Of a DNA stretch of 64,000 nt, positions 18,373 to 29,122 are shown one piece after another (position 1 is the first letter of the stretch; each line of letters begins with the position of its first letter). The stretch lies in NCBI RefSeq assembly GCF_030397575.1, contig NZ_JAPNXS010000004.1, positions 1-64,000 of the forward strand, given 5' to 3'. The DNA is from Psychromonas sp. 14N.309.X.WAT.B.A12 (GTDB taxonomy: Bacteria > Pseudomonadota > Gammaproteobacteria > Enterobacterales > Psychromonadaceae). Made by a program: the position numbers and the translations under genes. The notes beneath the pieces are model-generated. The model ran no database searches and was not told the origin of the DNA. It saw nothing but the letters and a program-made list of their open reading frames with translations.

Positions 18373-19287
18373 ATGCTAAATAATGCTTATAACACTTATA
18401 AAACCTTTTTCTTAACTAGCTTTGCGTTGTTAGCATTTGCGGCGAATTCTGTTTTTTGTCGTTTAGCATTAGGTGATGAACAGGTTGATGCGGGTAGTTT
18501 TACTGTGATCCGCTTGTTATCAGGTAGCCTGTTTTTAGGCCTATTTCTTGTTGTTAAGCACTTTTATTTTGATGCAAAAAGTAGCCATGAAACAGCTCAG
18601 GTAAATATGCAAAAGAGTCGAGGTAGTTGGTTAAATGCAATCTGGCTATTTGTTTATGCCTTAACTTTCTCATTTGCTTATATACAGCTAGATACTGCGA
18701 CGGGTGCCTTAGTATTATTTGCGACGGTACAAGTTACTATGCTGTTAACCCGTGTATTAAAAGGGCATTTATTAAGTAGAGCGGAATTGATTGGTTTAAT
18801 TCTAGCAGTGGCTGGCTTTGTCTTTTTATTGGCGCCACAGGTATCTAGTCCTTCTCTGATCGCTTTTGTATTAATGTGTGTATCTGGTGTGAGTTGGGCA
18901 TTTTATACTTTAGCAGGTAAAAAAAGTTTGAATCCAACATCGGATACGATTTTTAATTTCTTCCGTACTACGCCGCTTATTATTATTTTTGCATTAATAA
19001 ATCTTGATAGTACTTACTTAAGCTTTGATGGTGTTCTTTATGCTATTTTATCGGGCGTATTGGCTTCAGCTTTAGGTTATTTACTTTGGTATCAAGCATT
19101 AACTAGCTTACGTCATAATGTGGCTGCTGTGGTGCAATTATTAGTGCCAGTGTTAGCGGCAATCGCAGGTTTTATTTTCCTTGGGGAAAGTGTGTCAGTG
19201 GTCTTTGTTATTTCAAGTTTGATTATTTTAAGTGGTATCTTGTTAGTGATTAAAAACCCAACACTTAAGCTACCGTTTTCTAAGTAG
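18373..19287 (+). CDS. EamA/DMT-family metabolite transporter
   Basis: The 304-residue protein has about ten hydrophobic segments arranged as two EamA repeats (about 10-150 and 160-295), the drug/metabolite transporter fold. Family markers include the early ANSVFCRLAL segment and the AFYTLAGKKS loop in the second half, with GESVSVVF near the end. The substrate cannot be told from sequence; relatives export amino acids, nucleotides or other small metabolites. It stands alone, with about 220 bases upstream and 400 downstream. Confidence 0.85.
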   Translation: MLNNAYNTYKTFFLTSFALLAFAANSVFCRLALGDEQVDAGSFTVIRLLSGSLFLGLFLVVKHFYFDAKSSHETAQVNMQKSRGSWLNAIWLFVYALTFSFAYIQLDTATGALVLFATVQVTMLLTRVLKGHLLSRAELIGLILAVAGFVFLLAPQVSSPSLIAFVLMCVSGVSWAFYTLAGKKSLNPTSDTIFNFFRTTPLIIIFALINLDSTYLSFDGVLYAILSGVLASALGYLLWYQALTSLRHNVAAVVQLLVPVLAAIAGFIFLGESVSVVFVISSLIILSGILLVIKNPTLKLPFSK

Positions 19288-19322
19288 GTCATTTTTAGGT
19301 TAACGGCTTGCATTAAGTTTAT

Positions 19323-19364
19323 ATAGTAGATAGCTTATATAATAATTCTTAAGCTATGTACTAT
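19323..19364 (+). other. Long stem-loop downstream of the EamA transporter
   Basis: Arms ATAGTAGATAGCTTA (19323-19337) and TAAGCTATGTACTAT (19350-19364) pair over 15 positions with one mismatch around a 12-base loop. There is no T-run directly after it. It may act as an mRNA 3' structure or weak terminator for the transporter gene. Confidence 0.55.
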
Positions 19365-19435
19365 CGTATTGATTACTTTAGCCTCCTATCGAAAATAAAT
19401 TCAGTTTAGTTTATTTGAATTAACTTATTTATAAA

Positions 19436-19526
19436 TTTAATTAACCTCCTTGCACTAATCTTGCCTATTTTTTCATTATTAAGACTTTTAATGAGTGTCA
19501 TCAAGCATTGAAGGAGGTAAATTAAA
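19436..19526. repeat. Inverted repeat with AAGGAGGT core in a 400-base gap
   Basis: Arms TTTAATTAACCTCCTT (19436-19451) and AAGGAGGTAAATTAAA (19511-19526) are reverse complements at 15 of 16 positions, 59 bases apart. The right arm looks like a perfect ribosome-binding site, but no open reading frame begins at a sensible distance. The rest of the gap 19288-19694 holds only this, the stem-loop at 19323 and the promoter region of the next gene. Confidence 0.5.
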
Positions 19527-19694
19527 TATTTATCACTTTATGTCATTTTAATAGCTTATGATCTTTTTAATTTAATTATCATCAAAGACATTGATCACAG
19601 CATTAATAGTATTCTATTCATTGATCTATAAATTGTATTAATATAATATGTAACTACATTATTGCTTACCTATATTTATACCAAGGGATAGAGC

Positions 19695-21527
19695 ATGTAT
19701 AAAAAAATATTATTATTTTCAGCAATGGCCGGATTAACTGCATGTGGTGGTTCAAGTGATAGTTCGAATGATGCAAATGTAAATGATGATGTTTTAAGTA
19801 GCTCAACAGCTGCAGTAATAAGTGGAGCGACTGAGGTTGAATTATATTATAAAAATGGTGATGTTAATGAATCACTTACCATTATTGATCCTGATGATGG
19901 CGAAGAAGCTTTTGTTGTTCAAAGCAGTATAGCGACTACCTACGGCATATTTTCACTTGATTCAAACGGTGAATGGACCTATGAAGTTCCAGAAAATGAA
20001 ACGCTGGGCGACTTAAATGAAGATGAAAGTGTATCAGATAGTGTAACAGTTACCTCTATTGATGGTACTGAAGCTACGATTCGTTTTACTATCCTTTCAG
20101 CCGACGCACTTTCTGAAGATAATGATAGTGATAATGATGAAGACAATAGCGACGACGCCCTTACTTACACATGCTCAGATGCTTTTGACGATGACGGATC
20201 TGATGACGCAAACCCTGTTGTGACTGGAGCAACGCATAACTCAACTACTGATGATTTAAACGAGTTGTTAAATAGTGGAGATGTGCAAGGTGGAGATGAA
20301 ATTATTGTTTCAGGTGATGGAGAAATATCAATTAAGGATACGTGCTTTGATGCTCAAGTTTTAATTCGTGCTGAAAGTATTGGCAGTACCACTTTGGAAA
20401 CGGCTGCTATTTCTAATTCTCAAAACATTACTATACAGGGATTTGTATTAGGCCCAAATGATGCAAGTACACTATTAAAAATTGTAAACTCAAAAAACAT
20501 CAAAGTATTACGTAACACATTTGATCATAAAGATATTACTGACGGACAAACGTCAGTGGTGTTAACTGAATCAAGTGAAGAAATCTCAATTGCATATAAT
20601 GAGTTTCTGGATAAGAATATTGTTGTTGAAGATGAGGATGGTCAAATCAATTCAGGCAGTTATATCAAATTTCAATATGATGATGATACTGAAACAATGG
20701 CAACTAATGCACACATTCATCATAACTACTTTAAAAATATTGTCCCTTACGTAAAAGCGGGTAATACGACCCCTGAAGGTGACGCAGATCGTGAAGCAAT
20801 TGTCTTTGGGGATTCGGGGTCTCAAGATGTAGAAACAAACCATTTAATTGAATATAACTTGTTTGAAGATACCGATGGTGAAAATGAAATTATGACGGTC
20901 AAAACGTCAAATAATACATTCTCAAACAATACTTTTTTAAACTCTATGGGTTCACTATCATTCCGTTTAGGGCATGATAATAAAGCAGAAAACAATTATT
21001 TTTATGGGACTGGTGATAGCACGTTAGTGACGGATGCTAATTATGAAACGGGCGGTATTCGTGTTTACGGCGCAAACCATACTGTGAGTAATAACTATAT
21101 GGAAAACTTATCAGGGTCGAGTTGGAGAAGTCCTATATTAATTGATTCAGGTGATGTATCTGATAGTTCTAATGGCAATAGCCACGAAGCACCAACCAAT
21201 GTGACTGTGGTGAATAATACGTTGGTAAACAATTTAGGCGGAGGTATTTTCATTGGTCGAGACAACTATTCTATTGTGCCTAAAAATATTACTATTTCAG
21301 ATAATTTAGTAACGGGAAACGAAGGTAGTTTATTCAACAACTATGCTAATGATGAATCTAACACTTGGTCTGGTAATCAATCATACGCAACCGGTTCTGC
21401 AGTTGATAATGAAGATGGTACGCTAGGTGCTAGCGAGTTAGAAGTGCTTTCATCTGAGCCTGCTACCACACCTCCTAGCCCTTTAACGAGGCAAGATGTT
21501 GGCCCAACAGCTGATTTGTCTAGCTAA
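19695..21527 (+). CDS. Surface lipoprotein: VCBS-like domain plus polysaccharide lyase family 6-like domain
   Basis: The 610-residue product begins with a lipoprotein signal and lipobox LTAC (Cys17), then a Ser/Asp-rich linker. Residues about 45-135 form a VCBS-like repeat (GIFSLDSNGEWTYEV) like those in the adhesin at the start of the window. Residues about 165-590 form a right-handed beta-helix with the layout of chondroitinase B and alginate lyases (PL6). Lys403 (in TVKTSNN) and Arg424 (in FRLGHDN) lie 21 residues apart, the same spacing as the catalytic Lys250 and Arg271 of chondroitinase B; GGIRVYGANHTVSNNY follows as in the family. The likely substrate is an acidic polysaccharide such as alginate. 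AGGGATAGAG precedes the ATG. Confidence 0.82.
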   Translation: MYKKILLFSAMAGLTACGGSSDSSNDANVNDDVLSSSTAAVISGATEVELYYKNGDVNESLTIIDPDDGEEAFVVQSSIATTYGIFSLDSNGEWTYEVPENETLGDLNEDESVSDSVTVTSIDGTEATIRFTILSADALSEDNDSDNDEDNSDDALTYTCSDAFDDDGSDDANPVVTGATHNSTTDDLNELLNSGDVQGGDEIIVSGDGEISIKDTCFDAQVLIRAESIGSTTLETAAISNSQNITIQGFVLGPNDASTLLKIVNSKNIKVLRNTFDHKDITDGQTSVVLTESSEEISIAYNEFLDKNIVVEDEDGQINSGSYIKFQYDDDTETMATNAHIHHNYFKNIVPYVKAGNTTPEGDADREAIVFGDSGSQDVETNHLIEYNLFEDTDGENEIMTVKTSNNTFSNNTFLNSMGSLSFRLGHDNKAENNYFYGTGDSTLVTDANYETGGIRVYGANHTVSNNYMENLSGSSWRSPILIDSGDVSDSSNGNSHEAPTNVTVVNNTLVNNLGGGIFIGRDNYSIVPKNITISDNLVTGNEGSLFNNYANDESNTWSGNQSYATGSAVDNEDGTLGASELEVLSSEPATTPPSPLTRQDVGPTADLSS

Positions 21528-21555
21528 TAAATAGTCTAATAAAATTAATGTTATA

Positions 21556-21591
21556 AAAAAGCCGATTATTTTAATATCTAATCGGCTTTTT
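21556..21591. terminator. Bidirectional terminator between the lyase gene and metG
   Basis: Arms AAAAAGCCGATTA (21556-21568) and TAATCGGCTTTTT (21579-21591) pair perfectly around a 10-base loop; A- and T-runs allow use from both sides of the convergent genes. Confidence 0.92.
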
Positions 21592-21640
21592 ATTATGCTA
21601 AATCGAGTTGTTTATTTTCCATTAACAACCACTTTAAGGA

Positions 21641-23701
21641 TTACATAATGCGTTGCCCTGGTTTTGCACCTGAATCAGGGTTTAAGATATGGATATCTTC
21701 TCCCCCTGGACCTGCTGCTAATACCATGCCTTCAGATAAGCCAAACTTCATTTGACGTGGTGCTAGATTCGCTACCATTACTGTTAGTTTACCTTCAAGA
21801 TCTTCAGGTTTATAAGCTGATTTAATACCTGCAAATACGGTACGCGTTTCACCGCCTATGTCTAAGGTTAGTTTCAATAATTTATTCGCTTTAGGCACAT
21901 GCTCTGCTTTAGCAATTAACGCGACACGCAAGTCTGTCTTGGCAAATGTATCAAAGTCAATCTCAGGTGCGATTGGTTCTTTATCTAACTCGCTTTGGTT
22001 TGCTGCTTGTGTCGCCGCAGCTGCTTTTTCTTTTGCTGCTGCATCTGCCGCTGCACTTGCCTTAGATGATTCAACCATTGCTTCAATATTTTTTGGATCG
22101 ATACGTTGGAATAATGCTTTAAACTTATTGATTTGATGGCCGGCCAATGGTGTATTGATGCTGTCCCATGTTAATGTTTCATTTAAGAAAGCTTCACTGC
22201 GCTCTGTTAATTTAGGCATGATTGGCTTTAAGTAAGTCATTAATACTCGGAACAGATTGATACCCATTGAACAGATATCTTGTACCTCTGCTTCTTTGCC
22301 TTCTACTTTTGCTAACGCCCATGGTGCTTTTTCATCAATGTATTTATTCGCAATATCGGCTAATGCCATGATTTCACGAATAGCACGCGCAAATTCACGC
22401 TTCTCGAATTGCTCTGCGATTGAATCACCCGCAGCAACAAACTCTTGATACAAGGCTGGCTCAGACACTTCTGAAGATAATTTTCCTTCGTACTTTTTAG
22501 CAATGAAACCAGCAGTACGAGAGGCTAAGTTAACTAATTTATTGACAACATCAGAGTTAACACGTTGTGCAAAGTCTTCTAGGTTGAAGTCTAGATCATC
22601 TACACGTGAAGTTAATTTGGCAGCATAATAGTAACGTAAGCATTCAGGGTCTAGGTTTTCTAAATAGGTGCTTGCTTTAATGAAAGTACCTTTTGATTTA
22701 GACATTTTTTCGCCATTAACGCTCACATAACCGTGAACATTCACACCTGTTGGTTTACGGAAACCTGCTCCTTCCAACATAGCTGGCCAGAATAGACCAT
22801 GGAAATTGATGATATCTTTACCGATGAAGTGATATAGCTCTGCTGTGCTGTCTTTTTTCCAATAATCATCAAAATTAAGGTCATCTGTGCGGTCACATAG
22901 GTTTTTAAAACTTCCCATATAACCAATAGGAGCGTCTAACCATACATAGAAAAACTTACCTGGTGCACCAGGGATCTCAAAGCCAAAGTAAGGGGCATCA
23001 CGCGTGATATCCCAAGCTTTTAAACCACTTTCAAACCATTCACCGAGTTTGTTCGCGACTTCATTTTGTAGTGCGCCAGATTTTGTCCATTCAACTAACA
23101 TATCTTGGAATTGAGGTGCATCAAAGAATAAGTTTTCAGTATCTTTCATTACCGGAGTTGCATCAGAAACCACTGATTTTGGATTAATCATTTCAGCTGG
23201 ACTATAAGTGGCACCACAAACATCACAGTTATCGCCGTATTGATCTTCAGCTTTACATTTAGGACAAGTACCTTTTACAAAACGATCTGGCAAAAACATC
23301 TCTTTTTCTGGATCGTACAATTGTGAAACAACTTTTTTAGTAATGTATCCATTATCTCGAAGCGCTAGATAAACTTGCGATGATAAGGCTTTGTTTTCTT
23401 CTGAGTGTGTAGAATGATAATTATCAAAGCTGATATTGAATCCTGCAAAATCTTTTTCGTGATCCGCTTGCACGTCGGCAATAAGTTGCTCTGGTGTAAT
23501 ACCCATTTCTTGCGCTTTTAACATGATAGCGGTGCCATGAGCGTCATCAGCACAAACAAAATGAATATTATTGCCACGTAAGCGTTGGAAACGCACCCAG
23601 ATGTCAGCTTGTACATGCTCAAGCATATGCCCTAAATGGATTGGACCATTTGCATAGGGAAGGGCGCAGGTAACAAGTATATTACGGTCTTGATTAGCCA
23701 T
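21641..23701 (-). CDS. metG: Methionyl-tRNA synthetase MetG
   Basis: The 686-residue enzyme charges tRNA-Met. The HIGH-type motif ([10 protein letters not shown]) and the KMSKS loop ([11 protein letters not shown]) are both present. A zinc knuckle reads CPKC...CDVC near residues 146-161, and a C-terminal tRNA-binding EMAP-like domain starts near residue 585 after an Ala-rich linker. Length and domains match E. coli MetG (dimeric class). It is divergent from mrp, the same arrangement as in E. coli. Confidence 0.98.
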   Translation of the reverse strand: MANQDRNILVTCALPYANGPIHLGHMLEHVQADIWVRFQRLRGNNIHFVCADDAHGTAIMLKAQEMGITPEQLIADVQADHEKDFAGFNISFDNYHSTHSEENKALSSQVYLALRDNGYITKKVVSQLYDPEKEMFLPDRFVKGTCPKCKAEDQYGDNCDVCGATYSPAEMINPKSVVSDATPVMKDTENLFFDAPQFQDMLVEWTKSGALQNEVANKLGEWFESGLKAWDITRDAPYFGFEIPGAPGKFFYVWLDAPIGYMGSFKNLCDRTDDLNFDDYWKKDSTAELYHFIGKDIINFHGLFWPAMLEGAGFRKPTGVNVHGYVSVNGEKMSKSKGTFIKASTYLENLDPECLRYYYAAKLTSRVDDLDFNLEDFAQRVNSDVVNKLVNLASRTAGFIAKKYEGKLSSEVSEPALYQEFVAAGDSIAEQFEKREFARAIREIMALADIANKYIDEKAPWALAKVEGKEAEVQDICSMGINLFRVLMTYLKPIMPKLTERSEAFLNETLTWDSINTPLAGHQINKFKALFQRIDPKNIEAMVESSKASAAADAAAKEKAAAATQAANQSELDKEPIAPEIDFDTFAKTDLRVALIAKAEHVPKANKLLKLTLDIGGETRTVFAGIKSAYKPEDLEGKLTVMVANLAPRQMKFGLSEGMVLAAGPGGEDIHILNPDSGAKPGQRIM

Positions 23702-23970
23702 TTATTTGATATTCCTTAAGTCTAGGCGAATTTTTTTAAGCCTATAATTCTACCGAAAAAATGCTAATAATCCCACTCTTATCTCTTTCAGTTAGAGTGA
23801 TGATACTGAAATATTCAACCACTGATTTAAGGTGTTTTAAAGTGAGTAATGATTGCATCATCATTTATCCGTCAATATCAAATGAATAAGGCTATTACCG
23901 CTTTATTAATGAGGATGATTTATCTGTTTATTTTGATAAACTCATCTATCAATGTAGATAAGAGGTGCAT

Positions 23971-25056
23971 ATGCTGTTCACAAATAAAACCAATCAACAA
24001 CAAGTGTTAGATTGCTTAGCACAAATTATCGAGCCTGAACTATTTAATAAATTACAGCAACAATCTCTCCTGAAGATTAATGTTGATACGGCTGAAATTA
24101 TAATCTGTTTGCCTTTCCATGCGCCTGAATGGCTAATTAATATAAAAGCGCAGGCTGAGCAACCTTTAGCTGAGCTATTTAAACAAAACCCTGTATGGCA
24201 AGTCACTTATAAAGTACCAAGTTTTGAACATAAAAAAGCGCCTAAACAGAATGCAAATATTAAAAATATTATCGCGATTTCCTCGGGTAAAGGTGGTGTC
24301 GGAAAATCCACTGTAAGCGTTAATTTAGCATTAGCTTTAGCCAAAAATGGTGCCAAAGTTGGTTTACTTGATGCTGATATTTATGGTCCATCAGTACCCA
24401 TGATGCTGGGTGAAAAAGCAACAAAGTCAACGTCTATTGATGGTAAATTATTACAGCCTATTTCAGCTCATGGCATTGTGTGTAATAGCATTGGTTTCTT
24501 AATTGAAGATAAAGATGCGATGGTATGGCGCGGTCCTATGGCGAGCAAAGCCTTACAGCAAGTATTAAACGAAACAGACTGGCCTGAATTGGATTATCTC
24601 ATTGTTGATATGCCGCCTGGTACTGGTGATATTCAACTTACTATGTCGCAAAACGTCGCACTAACTAGTGCTGTGATTGTCACTACCCCGCAAGATGTTG
24701 CATTAATTGACGCGAAAAAGGGCGTGACTATGTTTAACAAAGTGGATGTGCATGTAACGGGCTTGATTGAAAATATGAGCCTTTATTCATGTGTTAAATG
24801 TGGCCATCAAGAAGCTATTTTTGGAACGGGTGGAGGTAAAAAATTAGCTAAACAATTTAATTTGGCTTTCCTAGGAGAGTTACCCTTACATATTCAATAC
24901 CGAGAGAACACCGACCAAGGCTACCCAACTGTTGCTAAAAATGAACAAGTTGAATTAGTTGCTCCTTATTTAGCATTAGCTGAATCAGTTGCTATTAATT
25001 TGTTTAAAGATCTACAACCAACGATAGAGCAAATTAAAATTACAGAGCTTAAATAG
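23971..25056 (+). CDS. mrp: Iron-sulfur cluster carrier ATPase Mrp/ApbC
   Basis: This P-loop ATPase of the Mrp/NBP35 family carries and delivers iron-sulfur clusters. ATG 23971 is chosen (361 residues) because AGAGGT at 23961-23966 fits it; an in-frame GTG two codons earlier overlaps that site. Residues 1-85 are a MIP18/DUF59-like domain, the deviant Walker motif GKGGVGKST is at 106-114, and the CVKCGHQE motif with the two cluster-binding cysteines is near residue 270. It is divergent from metG. Confidence 0.95.
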   Translation: MLFTNKTNQQQVLDCLAQIIEPELFNKLQQQSLLKINVDTAEIIICLPFHAPEWLINIKAQAEQPLAELFKQNPVWQVTYKVPSFEHKKAPKQNANIKNIIAISSGKGGVGKSTVSVNLALALAKNGAKVGLLDADIYGPSVPMMLGEKATKSTSIDGKLLQPISAHGIVCNSIGFLIEDKDAMVWRGPMASKALQQVLNETDWPELDYLIVDMPPGTGDIQLTMSQNVALTSAVIVTTPQDVALIDAKKGVTMFNKVDVHVTGLIENMSLYSCVKCGHQEAIFGTGGGKKLAKQFNLAFLGELPLHIQYRENTDQGYPTVAKNEQVELVAPYLALAESVAINLFKDLQPTIEQIKITELK

Positions 25057-25080
25057 TACTGATATGAGCGGCGATTTAAT

Positions 25081-25339
25081 ATGGCAGAGATTACTTTTTC
25101 AAGTACGCAAAAAGCAGCAATGTTCGAACAAATACAAACCTATTTTTAAAAAAATTAGGCCAAGAGCTTGGGCAATTTGATACGGAATTTTTGTTATAAC
25201 TTTTAGCCAAAAAGATGGGACGTTATTACTATAATCAAGGTTTAAATGATGCGAGAAGCCTATTAGATGATAAACTTGATACTATTACTGAATCCTTTAT
25301 GAACTTGAAAAAGTAACTGAGTTCATTGGGAAATATTAA
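25081..25339 (+). pseudogene. DUF2164 family gene, broken by stops and frameshifts
   Basis: Reading from ATG 25081 gives MAEITFSSTQKAAMFEQIQT and a stop at 25147. After a shift come LGQELGQFDTEFLL, a stop, LLAKKMGRYYYNQGLNDARS, and, after another shift, YELEKVTEFIGKY before TAA 25339. Joined, these pieces follow a whole DUF2164 protein (a small family of unknown function of about 80 residues with a YYNQGxxDA motif). At least two indels or stops are needed, so sequencing error alone is unlikely. It sits between mrp and recR with normal spacing. Confidence 0.78.
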
Positions 25340-25390
25340 GCCAATTTAAATTGCTTAATCGACCTAATTTAATGTTAAGAAGAAAAAATA

Positions 25391-25990
25391 ATGTCAAATA
25401 GACCATTAATCGAAGAGTTAACACAGGCTTTACAATGTTTACCAAGTGTTGGCCCTAAATCAGCACAACGTATGGTTTACCATTTGTTAGATAAAAACCG
25501 CAATGGTGCACTTAAATTGAGTGATGTGTTAGCAAGAGCTGTGACTGAAATAGGCCATTGTCAACAATGTCGCACTTTTACAGAAGAAGATTTCTGCTCT
25601 ATCTGCAGTAATCAAAAACGTAATGATAATGGTGTTATTTGTATTGTTGAAATGCCTGTTGATGTGGTCGCCATTGAGCAAACCGCACTGTTTTCTGGTA
25701 CTTATTTTGTATTAATGGGGCATTTATCTCCATTAGATGGAGTGGGGCCTGAACAACTTGGTTTACATTTATTAGAGCAGCAGATGAAAAAGGGAAATAT
25801 TACTGAGGTGATCCTAGCAACTAACCCAACAGTGGAAGGTGAAGCGACAGCTTATTACATTGCAGAAATGGCAAGAAAACAAAAGATTCAAGTGAGCCGA
25901 ATCGCACATGGTGTGCCAGTGGGTGGAGAGCTTGAGTTTGTTGACAGCACTACTTTGTCACACTCCTTTACTGGTCGCTCGATGTTATAA
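25391..25990 (+). CDS. recR: Recombination mediator RecR
   Basis: RecR acts with RecF and RecO to load RecA on gapped DNA. The 199-residue protein has the helix-hairpin-helix start ([12 protein letters not shown]), a zinc finger with Cys57, Cys60, Cys69 and Cys72, and a Toprim domain (ICIVE...; [15 protein letters not shown]). The C-terminal Walker-B-like segment [14 protein letters not shown] is intact. The frequent partners dnaX and ybaB are not adjacent here; a broken DUF2164 gene lies upstream. Confidence 0.97.
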   Translation: MSNRPLIEELTQALQCLPSVGPKSAQRMVYHLLDKNRNGALKLSDVLARAVTEIGHCQQCRTFTEEDFCSICSNQKRNDNGVICIVEMPVDVVAIEQTALFSGTYFVLMGHLSPLDGVGPEQLGLHLLEQQMKKGNITEVILATNPTVEGEATAYYIAEMARKQKIQVSRIAHGVPVGGELEFVDSTTLSHSFTGRSML

Positions 25991-26048
25991 GCTGAATAGG
26001 TCATTACTATCGTCATGAATCATAATGTTAACATTTCAAGGGAAAGAG

Positions 26049-26711
26049 ATGCCTAGCAATCAAAAAGGGCCTTATAAAGGCTCTGATAAAGCACATTCAG
26101 TAATACAGGATTCGTTAGCCCGATCTATTTTTAATACGTTAATTGCTAATCGAATTCCTATTTCCATTGCTGACAAACTATCTCATCAAGCAGCTACACG
26201 TGTAGATATGGTCACGCTTTATAATGTGGTTGCACAAGATATTCAATCTCAACACCAACCAAAACAACGTATTTTAGATAGAACCATAGTGCACATGTTT
26301 GAGATTTTATTTCGCTTAATTAATGCGCCTGCTGAAGATAAAGAACCTTCTGCTGAATTTTTTAATTTAGTACCACGTGGAGAGTGTTTAGACCTGTTTT
26401 TACAATTAGTGAAAGAATATTGTATGGGTGATATTGAGATACAAGGGTATACGGCTAAAATAGAGCCATTGACCCAACAATACAATAAAGCAGGTGTGAT
26501 TGATTGGGATAGTTTGTATCAAAGTGAAGCATTTAAAGGGTATTTATCAGGCCTCCTTAAATTAATTTTAACTCATTTAAAAGAAGATAAGAAACCCATT
26601 CCTGCATTAGAGAATAGGATCCCTACGCATTTTCAACCTTATAGAATTAACTCTTTCTTAAATCAGGTCTGTAAATTAAAGCAGACAGGTCGAATAGGAT
26701 TGAGTATGTAA
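26049..26711 (+). CDS. Conserved-looking protein of unknown function
   Basis: I do not recognise this family. The start is placed at ATG 26049 (220 residues), preceded by GGGAAAGAG; an upstream in-frame ATG at 26025 has no ribosome site. The protein is soluble, mostly helical by eye, with no signal peptide or membrane segment. Charged N terminus (KGPYKGSDKAHS), a middle rich in hydrophobic helices (FEILFRLINA, CLDLFLQLVKEY) and a basic C terminus are its main traits. It is monocistronic, 58 bases after recR, and closed by a strong terminator. Coding quality and codon use look like the neighbours. Confidence 0.75.
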   Translation: MPSNQKGPYKGSDKAHSVIQDSLARSIFNTLIANRIPISIADKLSHQAATRVDMVTLYNVVAQDIQSQHQPKQRILDRTIVHMFEILFRLINAPAEDKEPSAEFFNLVPRGECLDLFLQLVKEYCMGDIEIQGYTAKIEPLTQQYNKAGVIDWDSLYQSEAFKGYLSGLLKLILTHLKEDKKPIPALENRIPTHFQPYRINSFLNQVCKLKQTGRIGLSM

Positions 26712-26743
26712 TACCAGCCTCATAACAAGATAATCAGGCATGT

Positions 26744-26782
26744 AAAAAAGGGCTAGCTTCATGATAAAGCTAGCCCTTTTTA
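26744..26782. terminator. Bidirectional terminator between the unknown gene and ygiQ
   Basis: Arms AAAAAAGGGCTAGCTT (26744-26759) and AAGCTAGCCCTTTTT (26767-26781) form a long GC-containing stem bordered by A- and T-runs. Confidence 0.93.
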
Positions 26783-26827
26783 GTATTGATAACCTAATTA
26801 TCTATTACCACTTCATGTGAGAATCAA

Positions 26828-29122
26828 TTATTTTTGAAACTGATTCGTACTAAAGCGTGTTAAGCCTTGTTTACCATTGGTCGGTTTAGTACCGAATTTT
26901 GCTTTAGGTTTACGTTTATTATTTACAGCTAGTTTACCTTGATTTCTTGGCGTACTTTTACTGCCTTTTAAAGGTACTTTTGCTTTTTTAGCGTTTCTAT
27001 TAAGGATTTCAGCACGTGTTTCTTTTGGTACTAAGCAGGTTGCCTTACTACCAATCAAGGTTTTGTCTAATCCCATTTTTGTTAACGCTTCACGAATAAT
27101 TGGCCAGTTAGCTGGATCATGATAACGCAATATAGCTTTATGTAATCGACGCTGAATCGTCCCTTTTGGAATGGATACTGATTCACTGTTTCTTTTAACA
27201 TTACGCAACGAGTTAATTTCAGTGTGATACAAGGTTGTTGCGTTAGCTAAAGGAGAAGGGTAAAAATTTTGCACTTGATCCAATTTAAAATCATTCTCTT
27301 TTAACCACATTGCCAGATTGATCATGTCCATATCTGTTGTGCCAGGGTGAGCAGAGATAAAGTATGGGATCAGGTACTGTTTTTTACCTGCAACTTTAGA
27401 GTAGTGATCAAATAGCTCTTTAAATTTGTCATAGCTACCCATGCCTGGCTTCATCATTTTATTTAATGGGCCTTCCTCAGTATGCTCTGGCGCTATTTTT
27501 AAATACCCGCCAACATGGTGAGTCGCCAGTTCTTTAATATATTCAGGATCTTCAATGGCTAAGTCATAACGTACGCCCGAGGCAATCAATACTTTCTTAA
27601 TACCCGGTACTTGACGAGCAGCTCGGTATAACTCAATCGTTGGTGTGTGGTCTGTATCAAGGTGACCACAAATAGTTGGCCATACACAAGATGGCTTACG
27701 ACAAGTTGCTTCTGCTTTTTCACTCTTACAGCGTAATTTATACATATTAGCTGTTGGACCACCTAAATCAGAAATGACACCAGTAAACCCAGGGACTTTG
27801 AGTTTAATATCTTCAATTTCATTGATAATAGATTCCTGTGAACGGCTTTGTATGATGCGTCCTTCATGTTCTGTGATACTACAGAAAGTACAGCCGCCAA
27901 AACATCCTCTCATGATATTAATAGATGTTTTTATCATATCGTAGGCAGGGATTTTGGCATTACCATAACTTGGGTGTGGGACACGAGCATAAGGTAAACC
28001 AAATACACCATCCATTTCACTTTCTTCTAATGGTGTTGCTGGTGGATTTAACCAGATAGCCCGATTACCGTGTTTTTGCATTAATGCTTTTGCTGACGTT
28101 GGGTTTACTTCTTGGTGAAAAATACGAGATGCATGTGCATATAATATTTTATTATCTCTTACTTGCTCGAAAGTTGGTAAATTAATATAGGTAGTTGACC
28201 ACGCTTTTGCTTTCTCTATCCATCTTTTTTCACGCTCTTCTTGTGGCGTACTTTTATGTGGAATCATCTGGATAACTTGTGCTGTTTTAGTCACATCAGA
28301 TGCTTCATCAACCACATTTTCATCTTTTGCAGTATCACATTTTTCAGTGAGGTCTTGATAAGGGCTTGGGATTGGATCTATCTTCCCAGGTTTATCAACG
28401 CTACGTGAGTCTATACCAGTCCAACCTGGCAATGCGCTATTGGTTAAAAATGCACTGCCGCGCACATCGGTAATGGTTTTGACATCTTCACCTTGTGCAA
28501 TACGATGGGAAATTTCAATTAATGGGCGCTCAGCATTGCCATAAATTAATAGGTCTGCTTTTGAATCGAACAAAACAGATTGACGCACTTTGTCTGACCA
28601 ATAATCGTAGTGGGCGATACGGCGTAAACTTGCTTCAATACCACCAATAATGATTGGGACACCTTTATAGGCTTCTTTACATCGTTGTGTATAAGCAGTA
28701 ACTGCACGGTCAGGACGTTTACCACCTTCATCATTTGGTGTGTAGGCATCATCGTGTCTAAGCCTTCTTTCAGCCGTGTAGCGGTTGATCATTGAATCCA
28801 TGTTACCGGCAGTCACACCAAAATATAAATTAGGTTTTCCTAATTGCATAAATGCATCTTTAGAATGCCAATCAGGTTGCGCGATAATACCAACTCTGAA
28901 GCCTTGCACTTCAAGCATTCGGCCAATCACAGCCATGCCGAAACTAGGGTGATCCACATAAGCATCACCTGTTACTAAAATAATATCGCAACTATCCCAG
29001 CCAAGCTGCTTCATCTCTTTACGAGACATAGGCAAAAAAGGAGCTGCCTTAGAAGAAGGCTCTCCTCGGTATTTAGGATATGAAAACAAATTGCGGTCTT
29101 TGGGAGTAGTTATTGGCTTCAA
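26828..29122 (-). CDS. ygiQ: YgiQ-family radical SAM protein
   Basis: The 764-residue protein belongs to the large YgiQ family of radical SAM enzymes whose reaction is unknown. An N-terminal B12-binding-like region ([21 protein letters not shown]) is followed by the radical SAM core with the 4Fe-4S motif [10 protein letters not shown] near residue 405. Beyond that lie the Cys-rich segment [15 protein letters not shown] and a lysine-rich tail typical of the family. It starts with TTG and has only a weak ribosome site, but the N terminus aligns with E. coli YgiQ in my memory (RDLFSxPxY region). It is a single gene. Confidence 0.92.
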   Translation of the reverse strand: MKPITTPKDRNLFSYPKYRGEPSSKAAPFLPMSRKEMKQLGWDSCDIILVTGDAYVDHPSFGMAVIGRMLEVQGFRVGIIAQPDWHSKDAFMQLGKPNLYFGVTAGNMDSMINRYTAERRLRHDDAYTPNDEGGKRPDRAVTAYTQRCKEAYKGVPIIIGGIEASLRRIAHYDYWSDKVRQSVLFDSKADLLIYGNAERPLIEISHRIAQGEDVKTITDVRGSAFLTNSALPGWTGIDSRSVDKPGKIDPIPSPYQDLTEKCDTAKDENVVDEASDVTKTAQVIQMIPHKSTPQEEREKRWIEKAKAWSTTYINLPTFEQVRDNKILYAHASRIFHQEVNPTSAKALMQKHGNRAIWLNPPATPLEESEMDGVFGLPYARVPHPSYGNAKIPAYDMIKTSINIMRGCFGGCTFCSITEHEGRIIQSRSQESIINEIEDIKLKVPGFTGVISDLGGPTANMYKLRCKSEKAEATCRKPSCVWPTICGHLDTDHTPTIELYRAARQVPGIKKVLIASGVRYDLAIEDPEYIKELATHHVGGYLKIAPEHTEEGPLNKMMKPGMGSYDKFKELFDHYSKVAGKKQYLIPYFISAHPGTTDMDMINLAMWLKENDFKLDQVQNFYPSPLANATTLYHTEINSLRNVKRNSESVSIPKGTIQRRLHKAILRYHDPANWPIIREALTKMGLDKTLIGSKATCLVPKETRAEILNRNAKKAKVPLKGSKSTPRNQGKLAVNNKRKPKAKFGTKPTNGKQGLTRFSTNQFQK

